From CAZENU01 sp965222125 (lineage in GTDB: Bacteria; Chloroflexota; Dehalococcoidia; Lucifugimonadales; CAZENU01): a DNA stretch of 64,000 bases. The stretch lies in assembly GCA_965222125.1 (NCBI GenBank), contig CBDCTC010000006.1, positions 62,001 to 126,000 on the forward strand, in the 5' to 3' direction. A program made the translations under genes and the position numbers. Positions within the stretch are counted from its first letter, which is position 1. Each line of letters begins with the position of its first letter. Below the pieces are notes generated by a model. It had not been told where the DNA came from. It saw only the letters and a list, made by a program, of their open reading frames with translations, and ran no database searches. Below are positions 1-8,001 of the stretch, piece after piece.

Positions 1-492
1 CAGCCGGACTTCGTTCGCGGCGTGCGGCTGCTGGAGCGGTACGGCTTCAGCTTCGACATCTGCATCTCCCACGTGCAGCTCGCCAATACCATCGAGCTGG
101 TGCGCCAGTGTCCGAATATCCCGTTCGTGTTGGACCACATCGGCAAGCCCGACATCGCCGCGGGCCTGATGGAGCCGTGGAAGAGTGAGCTGTCCGAGCT
201 GGCCCGGATTCCGAACGTACACTGCAAGCTGTCGGGCACGGTCACCGAGGCCAAACACCAGACGTGGACTCTGGACGACCTGATGCCCTACATCGACCAC
301 GTGGTCGAGAGCTTCGGCTTCGACCGCGTGATGTTCGGGGGCGACTGGCCGGTCGTGCTGAACGCCTCGCCGTACTCCCGCTGGGTGGAGACGCTGGAGC
401 AGGCCCTTGCCGGATCGTCGGAGAGCGAGCTTCGCAGGGCGTTTCGCGACAACGCCATCGACTTCTATCGGCTGGATCAGGACGCCCCATGA
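1..492 (+). CDS. Amidohydrolase-2 family hydrolase, 5' truncated by window edge
   Basis: The reading frame is open from base 1, so the N-terminus lies outside the window; 163 residues remain. The C-terminal half of a TIM-barrel metal-dependent hydrolase of the fuconolactonase/2-pyrone-4,6-dicarboxylate hydrolase type (COG3618) is visible. LDHIGKP carries a metal-binding His, then come CKLSG and FGGDWPV with the catalytic metal-binding Asp. Family members open lactones of sugar acids or pyrones in the cytoplasm. The stop overlaps the start of the following ThDP enzyme by 4 bp (ATGA), so the two are co-translated and probably serve one catabolic route. The actual substrate is not readable. Confidence 0.85.
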   Translation, partial: QPDFVRGVRLLERYGFSFDICISHVQLANTIELVRQCPNIPFVLDHIGKPDIAAGLMEPWKSELSELARIPNVHCKLSGTVTEAKHQTWTLDDLMPYIDHVVESFGFDRVMFGGDWPVVLNASPYSRWVETLEQALAGSSESELRRAFRDNAIDFYRLDQDAP

Positions 493-2147
493 CCCGCATG
501 ACCGGCAACAGGTTCATCGCGGAGACGTTGGCCGGCTACGGCGTCGACCACGTCTTCTTCGTGCCCGCCGGCACATACAAGATGCTGGCCGCGATGGAAG
601 GACTGGGCATCCGGCGGATACTGGCTCACGCGGAGAAGGCGGCAGCGTACATGGCCGACGGCTACGCGAGGGCCAGCGGCCGCCCGGGTGTCGTGATGGC
701 GCAGGCCAGCCCCGGCGCGAACAACCTGGCCGCCGGGCTGGGAGACCCCTACGTCGGCGCCAGCCCTGTTATCGCCCTCACGACGGCACGGGCGCCCGTG
801 GAGCGGTACCGCCATGCCTACCAGGAGCTCGACCAGATGCCCTTCTTCGGCCCGGTGACGAAGTTCAGTGCGTCGGTCGACCGGGTCGACCGGATACCCG
901 ACCTGCTGCGGCAGGCCTTCCGGGAGGTCACCACCGGCACGCCACGGCCCGCCCACCTGGACATCCTGACCGACGCCGCCGACGAGGAGGCCGACCTAGA
1001 GGTCGTCGTGGAAGACGCCTTCCGGCGCCTGCCCGCGTTCCGGCCCGAGCCGGACGCCGCCAGCGTCGCGGCCGCGGCGACGGCGCTGGCCGCGGCGGAG
1101 CGTCCGGTCATCGTGGCAGGCGGCGGCGTGATCGCGTCCGAGGCGTGGGGCGAGCTGGTCGAGCTTGCGGAGAAGCGGTCCATACCCGTGGCAACGTCCC
1201 TCAACGGCAAGGGGGCGATCGCGGCGGACCACCCTCTGTCCGTCGGTACCTGCGGCCTGTACTCGCGGTCGAGCGCCAACCGCGTCGTCGGCTCGGCCGA
1301 TCTGGTCCTGTTCGTCGGCAGCCAGACAGGAGGCCAGGTGACCAACAACTGGACCGTACCTCCCGTCGGGACGCCGGTCATACAGATCGACGTCGAACCA
1401 CAGGAGCTGGGGCGCAACTATCCCACCACGCTGGGCCTGCTGGGAGACGCCAGGGTCACGCTGCGGCGCCTGATCGACTCGCTCCGGCCGGGCGCCCCGG
1501 CAGAGCAGTGGCTATCTGAGACGCGCATGGCCGTGGAGGAGTACCGGGCCGGCGTGGCCGAGCACCGGGCGTCGGACGCGGTCCCGGTCCGGCCGGAGCG
1601 CGTCATTCAGGAGATGGAGGCCGCGCTGCCGGAGGACACGCTGCTGGTGTCGGACACCGGCCACTCGGGCATTTGGACCGGCGCCATGATGGACCTCGAC
1701 AGGTCGGGACGCGTCTACGTCCGAGCGGCGGGCTCGCTCGGATGGGGTCTGCCTGCGGCCATCGGCGCCAAGTGCGCCGTGCCCGACCGGCCCGTCGTGT
1801 GCTTCACCGGCGACGGGGGCTTCTGGTACCACTTCGGCGAGCTTGAGACGGCCGTGCGTTACGGGATCGACACCGTGACCGTGGTCAACAACAATAGCTC
1901 GATGAACCAGGAGACCAAGGGCATCGAGATGGCATACGACGGCAATCCTCCCAACTACGAATTGATGACCTTCAACGACGTCGACTTCGCGCGGCTGGCC
2001 GAGGACCTGGGCTGCTTCGGCGCCCGCGTTGAGGAGCCGGGGCAGATACGTCCCGCGCTGGAGGCAGCGCTCGCCTGCCGCAGGCCAGCCGTGGTCGACG
2101 TCGTCACCGACCGGACAGTCCTGCCCCCGCCGCCCTACGTCCCGTGA
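489..2147 (+). CDS. Thiamine-diphosphate-dependent enzyme, acetolactate synthase-like
   Basis: A 552-residue protein with the three-domain ThDP fold. The N-terminal pyrimidine-binding domain has the activating Glu (about E49, in HAEKAAAYMADGYAR). A central domain follows, and then the PP domain with the GDG motif at about 441-443 and NNN about 26 residues later. I chose the ATG at 489 because it overlaps the previous stop and begins the conserved MTRMTGNRFIAETL; an in-frame extension upstream would run across the amidohydrolase gene. Family members decarboxylate or ligate 2-keto acids. The neighbouring lactonase-like gene suggests a sugar-acid or aromatic catabolic role rather than branched-chain synthesis. 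No regulatory subunit gene is adjacent. Confidence 0.88.
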   Translation: MTRMTGNRFIAETLAGYGVDHVFFVPAGTYKMLAAMEGLGIRRILAHAEKAAAYMADGYARASGRPGVVMAQASPGANNLAAGLGDPYVGASPVIALTTARAPVERYRHAYQELDQMPFFGPVTKFSASVDRVDRIPDLLRQAFREVTTGTPRPAHLDILTDAADEEADLEVVVEDAFRRLPAFRPEPDAASVAAAATALAAAERPVIVAGGGVIASEAWGELVELAEKRSIPVATSLNGKGAIAADHPLSVGTCGLYSRSSANRVVGSADLVLFVGSQTGGQVTNNWTVPPVGTPVIQIDVEPQELGRNYPTTLGLLGDARVTLRRLIDSLRPGAPAEQWLSETRMAVEEYRAGVAEHRASDAVPVRPERVIQEMEAALPEDTLLVSDTGHSGIWTGAMMDLDRSGRVYVRAAGSLGWGLPAAIGAKCAVPDRPVVCFTGDGGFWYHFGELETAVRYGIDTVTVVNNNSSMNQETKGIEMAYDGNPPNYELMTFNDVDFARLAEDLGCFGARVEEPGQIRPALEAALACRRPAVVDVVTDRTVLPPPPYVP

Positions 2148-2162
2148 CCCTGTGAGCATGCC

Positions 2163-2978
2163 ATGTCAGAGCTGACGCTGAAGCTGGACCACGAGGACGA
2201 GTTCATTCCGGCCGTCTCTCCGCCGGGCGGAGCGCCGGGGCGCACCGCGCCCACCACACAGGTGCTGGTAACGGTCGAGCAGTGGCCAGGCAACGTCTTT
2301 CGCCTGTGGGCTCCCGAGAACGTCGGGGGCCTGTGGCGCAACTGGGACTCTGGCGGGGCGCGCCAGAGCTTCTCGCGCGCCGACGGCTGCCTGTCGTGGC
2401 GGCTGGAGGGCGAAAGCGGCTGGACTGCGGAGACCAGGCTGCGCGCTCGCGGCGCCGTGCTGACGATCGAGACGCGGGTCGACAACGGCTCGAACGCCAC
2501 GCTGCCCGACGTATCGTCGACCAATTGCGTCCAGTTCAGGCGGGCGCCCGACTTCGCGTGCGACGACTTCTCTCGAATATACATCCGCGTCGAAGGGGAG
2601 TGGTCGTCGTTGGCCTCCTTGCTGCCTGGCTCCGACTATCCGCACTACCTGCGCCAGGACATCGCCCACCACGACGGGCGGGTCGGATGGGGCGGCAACC
2701 TCAGCCACCTGTTCGAGCCGGTGCGGTCCGACCATCCGCTGATGGTGTGCGTCTCGAAGGACGGCCGTCGCGCCGTCGCGACCGCGTCGAGCGACTACGA
2801 GCACCTGTTCCATAACCGCGCCAATCCGGAGCTGCTGTGCATCCACAGCAGCCAGCACGGGGTGCCCGAAGTTGCGCCGGGCCGGACGGCCGCCTTCGTC
2901 CAGCACGTCTACTTCGTCGAGGGCGGCGTCCGTGAGTGCGTCAAGGCGTTCGAAGCCGACCCCCCTCCGGGACGATAG
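2163..2978 (+). CDS. Conserved-looking hypothetical protein, beta-rich
   Basis: 271 residues, 15 bp downstream of the ThDP enzyme and in the same orientation, so likely the third gene of the operon. I do not recognise a named domain. The protein has no signal peptide or membrane segment. It is rich in predicted beta strands and aromatic residues (for example VFRLWAPENVGGLWRNW and LSHLFEPVRSDHPLMVCVS), which would suit a sugar-binding beta-sandwich or mutarotase-like fold; that is only an impression. GC-rich third codon positions over the full length support it as a real gene. Its place in a catabolic operon suggests a substrate-processing role. Confidence 0.8.
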   Translation: MSELTLKLDHEDEFIPAVSPPGGAPGRTAPTTQVLVTVEQWPGNVFRLWAPENVGGLWRNWDSGGARQSFSRADGCLSWRLEGESGWTAETRLRARGAVLTIETRVDNGSNATLPDVSSTNCVQFRRAPDFACDDFSRIYIRVEGEWSSLASLLPGSDYPHYLRQDIAHHDGRVGWGGNLSHLFEPVRSDHPLMVCVSKDGRRAVATASSDYEHLFHNRANPELLCIHSSQHGVPEVAPGRTAAFVQHVYFVEGGVRECVKAFEADPPPGR

Positions 2979-3006
2979 CCGGCGCGAGTCCGGGGCGCGG
3001 CGGCAC

Positions 3007-3035
3007 TTGACACGCGGTGCCGAACACTATTGAAT
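3007..3035 (+). promoter_or_regulatory. Putative sigma-70 type promoter of the PEBP lipoprotein gene
   Basis: A perfect -35 TTGACA lies at 3007-3012. A weak -10 (TTGAAT at 3030-3035) follows after 17 bp. An imperfect dyad CTATtgaATCGATAG overlaps the -10 and could be an operator. The ATG at 3085 has a good ribosome site (GGAGG at about 3074). Confidence 0.5.
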
Positions 3036-3084
3036 CGATAGTACGGAAAGCCACGACCGTGACGTTTCGTGTTGGAGGAGTTAG

Positions 3085-3915
3085 ATGACAAACAGAGTAA
3101 ACGTGCTGCTGATAGGCTTGGCGCTGCTGGCGGTGCTGGGCGTCGCTTGCTCCAGCAGCGACGGTGGAGAGTCCGGCGGGGAAGGGGGCGGCGCGGCGGC
3201 GGCCTCCTCCGGAGGCGAAGGGGCGTCAGTCGGCGATCCGTTGAGCGAGTACAAGCTGACCCAAGAGGTGGACTTCACCGCCATCGAGGTCACCAGCGCC
3301 AAGATCACCCGGGTCAGGCGCATCGGTCTCCCGTATAGCTGCGCCACGGAGCGGAGCGCGACCGGGTTCGACTTCGGCCAGAACCTTTCGCCGCCGTTGG
3401 CGTGGACAGGCGTCCCCGAAGGCGCCAAGAGTCTCGCGCTGGTGGTGACTGGCACCGACAACCTGGTGGCGGTGATCGACCCAGCAGCGGGGACCAAGGC
3501 CAACGAGTTCACGCCGCCGTATTCTGAGCCGTTGAGGGTCCACTGGATCATGTGGAACATCCCGGTCGACGTGACGGAGCTGCCCGAGGCCATCGCCACG
3601 ACGACCGAGGCGGTCTCCGTCGGAACGACGGCGCGGCAGGGAATGAACTACGACGGCTTCCCCGGGTGGTCCGGGCCGTGCCCGTCGCCCATCGGCCTCG
3701 CCAGGGAGTACAAGTCGACCCAGGGCGGCTACAACTACACCTACGGCGCCCCGATGCGGGGCATCGACGACCTCTTCTTCCAGATCTATGCCTTGGACAC
3801 GGAGCTCGACCTGGGGCCGGAGGCTACTAAGGACGATCTTCTGAAGGCCATCGACGGCCACATCATCGCCGCGGGTGAGTTGAACGGGAAGTACGCCCAG
3901 CGTCGGAAGTTCTAA
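3085..3915 (+). CDS. PEBP/YbhB family lipoprotein
   Basis: 276 residues. The N-terminus is a lipoprotein signal with lipobox LGVAC (Cys22), followed by a Ser/Gly/Ala-rich linker to about residue 48. The rest is a phosphatidylethanolamine-binding protein domain (YbhB/YbcL, Raf-kinase-inhibitor-like): LSPPLAWTGVPEGAKSLAL, HWIMWNIP, and a C-terminal part with FQIYALDTELDLGPEATKDDL. The usual DPD motif is altered (TGTDN) and an acid-rich insertion lies before HWIMWN. It should be anchored outside the cytoplasmic membrane. Biochemical roles of bacterial PEBPs are poorly defined; ligand binding or protease inhibition are suggested for the family. It has its own promoter and converges with the next gene. 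Confidence 0.88.
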   Translation: MTNRVNVLLIGLALLAVLGVACSSSDGGESGGEGGGAAAASSGGEGASVGDPLSEYKLTQEVDFTAIEVTSAKITRVRRIGLPYSCATERSATGFDFGQNLSPPLAWTGVPEGAKSLALVVTGTDNLVAVIDPAAGTKANEFTPPYSEPLRVHWIMWNIPVDVTELPEAIATTTEAVSVGTTARQGMNYDGFPGWSGPCPSPIGLAREYKSTQGGYNYTYGAPMRGIDDLFFQIYALDTELDLGPEATKDDLLKAIDGHIIAAGELNGKYAQRRKF

Positions 3916-3958
3916 GCGGGGCGGCAGGCTTGGGCGGGCCGGAGCGCCGTCGGGACCG

Positions 3959-5539
3959 TCAGTAGACGCGCTCCAGCCGCCCCAGCGGCACCTCGATCAG
4001 CGTCGGCGCGTCCGCGGCGAGCGCCTCGCCCAAGGCGTCCTCCAGCCGCGCCGCGCCGTCCGCCATGACTCCCCGGGCGCCGTAGCTCCGGGCCAGCGCG
4101 ACGAAGTCCGGGTTCTGCAGTTTCGTCCCGAGGACGCGGCCGTCGAACTCCTCGATCTGCGCCCTGAGGACGTTGCCGTAGGCGTTGTCGTTGAACACGA
4201 TGACCACTACGTTTATCCCGTACTGCACGGTGGTCGCCAACTCCTGCGAGTTGTACAGGAAGCCGCCGTCGCCCGACAGTACGACCACCGCTCTGTCCGG
4301 CCGCGCTATCTTCGCGCCGATCCCCACCGGGAAGGCGTGGCCGAGCGTCCCGTGGTGCGAGGCCGTCAGGTAGGTGCGGCTCTCGTACACGGGGAGGTAG
4401 TTGCGGCTGTAGTAGCCCATCTGGTTCATGCCCTGGACGACGATGCCGTCGTCGGGGACCGCCCGGCGGACGGCGTCCATCAGCGAACGCTGAGGCTCGA
4501 GCTGGTTGTGCGGCGCGAACCGATCCTCCCTAAGCGCGGCTACCGTTGCGGCCTCCCCACTGCGTGGGTCGCGCCGGCCAGGCGATTCTCGTAGCTCGCC
4601 GAGCAGCGCCTCCAGCGTCGCCCTCGCGTCGCCTGTGAGCCCGATGTCGCGGTCGTCGTCGGTCGACGTCCGTGCGCCGTCCACGTCGATGCGAATGACT
4701 CTCTGGCCGGCCGGCCGGTCGTCGAACCCGGTCCTCGTACCGACTGCGAGCACGGCGTCCCGCCGCGCTATCCATTCGCGCAGCGGTGCGTAACGGAACT
4801 CCGCCAACCCCAACGACAGGGGATGGCGGTCCGAGACGGCGCCCTTGCCGTTGGACGACGTGGCGACGGGCGCCTGGAGGTGCTCAGCCAGGGCGATCAA
4901 GGCCTCGGAGGCGTCGGAGACGTGCACGCCTCCGCCGGCCCATATCATCGGGGAGTTCGAGTCCCGGAGGAGTTGCGCCGCGCGTCGGACCAACTTCGGC
5001 TCGGCAGGATCCGGCCCGTAGACCTCCGGCTCCGGCAGATCGACATCCTCCTCGGCTGCCAGAGTCGCCCACGGCCCCTGAAGCAGCACTGGGCCGGGGC
5101 GCCCGTTCTTCATCCGTCTCATCGCCTCCTGAACGGCGGCGGGGATGTCGGCGGGCCGCTCGATCCGGGCCGTCCACCGGGCCAACGGCTCGAACCATCC
5201 CGCCTCGTCCGGCCACTCGTCGCGGAAGTTGCCGTCGCCGGTGATGACGAGCATGGGGGAAGAGAGGTCGTCGGCGGTGGCCATGCCGGCCAGTGCATTG
5301 AAGACGCCGGGTCCGGGAACGACGATCGCCGCGGCTATGCCCCCTCCGGCCCGCGCGTAGCCGTCCGCCATGTAGGTAGCGGCCTGCTCGTGGCGTACGG
5401 AGACGTACCGGATCTCGGGAGTCTCCCAGAGCGCGTCGACCGCCTCGTACTGACCCGCCCCGGGGATGCCGAACACGGTCCGCACCCCTTCGCGCAGCAT
5501 CGAGCGCGCCAGAGCCTGACCGCCGGTCATTCTCGTCAT
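3959..5539 (-). CDS. Thiamine-diphosphate-dependent enzyme, acetolactate synthase large-subunit-like
   Basis: 526 residues, the second ThDP enzyme of the window and only distantly similar to the first. The activating Glu is about E51 (RHEQAATYMADGYAR). The pyrophosphate/Mg motif starts GDGGFLYNSQEL (about 423-434), with FNDNAYGN some 25 residues later. FGIPGAGQ near the start is typical of acetolactate synthase-like enzymes. There is no adjacent small regulatory subunit, so a catabolic carboligase or decarboxylase is more likely than IlvB. It is transcribed with the upstream Gfo/Idh and amidohydrolase genes on the minus strand, with a gap of about 70 bp. Confidence 0.87.
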   Translation of the reverse strand: MTRMTGGQALARSMLREGVRTVFGIPGAGQYEAVDALWETPEIRYVSVRHEQAATYMADGYARAGGGIAAAIVVPGPGVFNALAGMATADDLSSPMLVITGDGNFRDEWPDEAGWFEPLARWTARIERPADIPAAVQEAMRRMKNGRPGPVLLQGPWATLAAEEDVDLPEPEVYGPDPAEPKLVRRAAQLLRDSNSPMIWAGGGVHVSDASEALIALAEHLQAPVATSSNGKGAVSDRHPLSLGLAEFRYAPLREWIARRDAVLAVGTRTGFDDRPAGQRVIRIDVDGARTSTDDDRDIGLTGDARATLEALLGELRESPGRRDPRSGEAATVAALREDRFAPHNQLEPQRSLMDAVRRAVPDDGIVVQGMNQMGYYSRNYLPVYESRTYLTASHHGTLGHAFPVGIGAKIARPDRAVVVLSGDGGFLYNSQELATTVQYGINVVVIVFNDNAYGNVLRAQIEEFDGRVLGTKLQNPDFVALARSYGARGVMADGAARLEDALGEALAADAPTLIEVPLGRLERVY

Positions 5540-5609
5540 GTCAGTCCAGCTCGCCGCCTACCGTCCGATGTCGGGGCGGCGGGCAAGTCGTTCTGTACGG
5601 AGTAGCTCT

Positions 5610-6602
5610 TCATTCCAGTGGGAGATGGACCGCCTCGCCGGTCTCCTCGGAGCGTATGATCGCCAGGGCGGCCTCCAGCGACGCCCGGCCGTCGTGTCCG
5701 TCGCACGAGGGCGGACGCCCCTCGATGATGCTGTCTACGAACTCGCGCTGGTGGTCGCCCACCGGAGGGGAGTCGACTGTCGTCCAGCCGTCCTTGCCCA
5801 GACGCACCTCGTCCCCGATCTCGATCATTCCCTTCGTGCCGACGATCCGCCAGTCGCGGTCGAGGCCTCCCGGGTCCGACGTGCCCTCGTTTATCGTGCC
5901 GAAGGCGCCTGACTTGAACCTGAGCGCGCCGATGGCGTTGTCCTCGCCGTCGCCGACGGACGAGTACACGCCCATGCCGACGCTGAAGACGGCGGCCACG
6001 TCGCTTCCGGTGAACCACCTGAACATGTCCGTGAGGTGGGTGCCCTCGTATACGAAGAAGCCGCCGCCGGACTTGCGCCACCGGCTCCATCGGTCGGGCG
6101 GCCCCGTGGGGCCGGACAAACGCCATCGCGGGTTCGCGCTCCGCATCCTCGTCCAGGTCGCCCAGATCACGTCCCCGATCTCGCCGTCGTCGATCAGCCG
6201 CTTCGCCCTGTGCTCGTTGGCGCTGAAGCGGTGCGTCTGTGCGAACATCAGGTTGACGCCCGACTCCTCGGCGGCGGCGATCATCCTGTCGCACTCGTCC
6301 AGCGTGACGGCGAAGGGCGTCGCGACCGCCACGTGCTTGCCGGCCTTCGCCGCGACGATGGTCGGATGAGAGTGGTGCACCGATGGCGTGACCACCTCCA
6401 CCGCGTCGAGGCCCGGCTCCTCGACCATCTCCTCGACGGTGGCGAACGCCCTGGCGCCGTACTCCGCGGCGACGGCCTCGGCCAGAGCCGGCACTACGTC
6501 ACAGACCGCGATCAGCTCGGCGTCCTCCATCTCGGCTACTCTGGCCGCGAGCTGAGGGCCGCGGTGTCCGGTGCCCACGATGCCGATGCCCACTTTGGTC
6601 AT
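5610..6602 (-). CDS. Gfo/Idh/MocA family oxidoreductase
   Basis: 330 residues from the ATG at 6602, which has a strong AGGAGG 8-9 bases upstream; a longer frame would overlap the next gene without an RBS. An N-terminal Rossmann NAD(P) fold (VGIGIVGTGHRG) and a C-terminal substrate domain are seen. Family members oxidise or epimerise sugars, inositols and related compounds. The usual catalytic EKP motif is replaced by ATPFAV, so the Lys that normally takes part in catalysis is missing. Either catalysis uses another residue or the enzyme has diverged. It sits between an amidohydrolase and a ThDP enzyme, apparently in one catabolic operon. Confidence 0.88.
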   Translation of the reverse strand: MTKVGIGIVGTGHRGPQLAARVAEMEDAELIAVCDVVPALAEAVAAEYGARAFATVEEMVEEPGLDAVEVVTPSVHHSHPTIVAAKAGKHVAVATPFAVTLDECDRMIAAAEESGVNLMFAQTHRFSANEHRAKRLIDDGEIGDVIWATWTRMRSANPRWRLSGPTGPPDRWSRWRKSGGGFFVYEGTHLTDMFRWFTGSDVAAVFSVGMGVYSSVGDGEDNAIGALRFKSGAFGTINEGTSDPGGLDRDWRIVGTKGMIEIGDEVRLGKDGWTTVDSPPVGDHQREFVDSIIEGRPPSCDGHDGRASLEAALAIIRSEETGEAVHLPLE

Positions 6603-6642
6603 GTCGCTTCCGCCTCCTATTACGAGCGGGGTCCGCGCGGTC

Positions 6643-7776
6643 CTACCGAAGCCAGGGACGGTACACCCTGCCATCCTTGACCGTCATGACGTGGTCGAGG
6701 CGCTCCCGGCCCTGAACGGCGACGCCTAGGGCGTCCGCGAAGGTGAAATCGCCCTCTTCCAGGCGCATCAGGATGAGGTCCCCTTCGGCGCCTGGGCGCA
6801 GCGTCCCCAGCGTTTCGGCCGCGCCCAGGACCTTCGCGGTCGACTGCGTGCTGAGCCCGATCACCTCGTCGAGGGATAGCCCAAGGTGCATGAACTTGGA
6901 CAGCACCGAAACCTGGTCGTGGACCGGGCCCTCGACGTTGTAGACGTGCAGGTCGCTGCTGATGTTGTCGGGCCGGAAGCCGTCTGCGAGCGCCTTCTCG
7001 GCGGTGTCGAAGGCGAAGCTGCCGGCGCCGTGGCCCACGTCGAAAACTACGCCCCGCCGCTGCGCCTCCGTGATTCCCGGCTTGACTCTGCCCGCGTCGT
7101 CTATCAGGCCCTCGGCCCGGCCGTGGAACGCGTGCGTGACGACGTCGCCGGGCCGCAGCATCGCGGTCAGCTCCTCCAGCGGCGTCTTGGTGTTGCCGAC
7201 GTGGATCATTACGAAGCCGTCGAGCGCCTCGGCGGCCTCGATGGCCCGCGTCAGCGCCTCGACGTCGTTCTCGCCGGCCGTCTCCCGCGACAGCCGCGCC
7301 TTGATCCCCACGACGTACTCCGGGTTCGCGAGGCCCGTGGCGACCGCGCTGTCGACCATCGCCCAGCGCATGTCCTCAAGCTCGCCGACGGCCTGGTCGA
7401 TCATCCCCATCGCGGATATGTTGAGGAGGGCATAGATGCGGGTGTCGGACGGCCCCAAGACGTACCTGCGGAAGGCGGGAAAGGTGGCCGCCCCGGCGGA
7501 GCCAGCGTCGACTATGGTCGTGGCGCCCTTCGCAAGGCTCGTCATGTCCGGGTCTATCCCGAAGTGCGAGACTCCCCAGAAGACGTGGACGTGCAGATCG
7601 AGCAGCCCCGGTGCGACGATGAGGCCGGCCGCGTCGACAGCCTCCCGCGCCTCGTGGTCGCCTATCGACGCCTCAACCGCCGCGACTTTGCCGTTTCGCA
7701 GAGCCACGTCCCGGACGGCGTGCAGCCCCTGCGACGGGTCGACGACGGTACCGCCTTTGATCAGAAGATCGTACAT
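6643..7776 (-). CDS. Amidohydrolase/deacetylase family metallohydrolase
   Basis: 377 residues, a dihydroorotase-like TIM barrel of the kind usually annotated amidohydrolase/deacetylase (EF_0837/AHA_3915 type). Visible ligands are H62 and H64 (LDLHVHV), K159 (VGIKAR, the lysine expected to be carboxylated), H192 (MIHVGN), H215/H218 (THAFHGR) and D275 (SSDLHV). The N- and C-terminal beta-sandwich strands are present (LLIKGGTVVDP; KDGRVYRPW). Some relatives hydrolyse acetyl-(R)-mandelate or N-acetyl amino acids; the substrate here is unknown. It is the first gene of the minus-strand group 7776-3959, about 40 bp from the Gfo/Idh start. Confidence 0.9.
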   Translation of the reverse strand: MYDLLIKGGTVVDPSQGLHAVRDVALRNGKVAAVEASIGDHEAREAVDAAGLIVAPGLLDLHVHVFWGVSHFGIDPDMTSLAKGATTIVDAGSAGAATFPAFRRYVLGPSDTRIYALLNISAMGMIDQAVGELEDMRWAMVDSAVATGLANPEYVVGIKARLSRETAGENDVEALTRAIEAAEALDGFVMIHVGNTKTPLEELTAMLRPGDVVTHAFHGRAEGLIDDAGRVKPGITEAQRRGVVFDVGHGAGSFAFDTAEKALADGFRPDNISSDLHVYNVEGPVHDQVSVLSKFMHLGLSLDEVIGLSTQSTAKVLGAAETLGTLRPGAEGDLILMRLEEGDFTFADALGVAVQGRERLDHVMTVKDGRVYRPWLR

Positions 7777-7938
7777 AGGCTGCTATGCCTCGCTGTTCGG
7801 GTTCGCTCCCGGACCGCTAAGGAAGGGAGCGGCGCAACCCCGGACTGGGAAATTGCGGCGATACTACCATCTCTCCTTCCCGATGGCGACTCGGCCGAGC
7901 AACCCGGCCAGTCACGGTTGGCGGTACGCGGGTCGCGA

Positions 7939-7972
7939 ACCGAAACGCCGGCCCATGTGTGGCGGGCCGGCG
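7939..7972 (-). terminator. Rho-independent-like terminator of the DUF6174 lipoprotein gene
   Basis: A perfect 9-bp stem (CGCCGGCCC at 7946-7954, GGGCCGGCG at 7964-7972) with a 9-base loop lies about 30 bases past the stop at 8002. Read on the minus strand it is followed by TTTCGGTT. The short T-run makes it moderate rather than strong. Confidence 0.55.
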
Positions 7973-8001
7973 CTCGTGAAGCTCGCTGCGGGAGATCGTA
8001 C

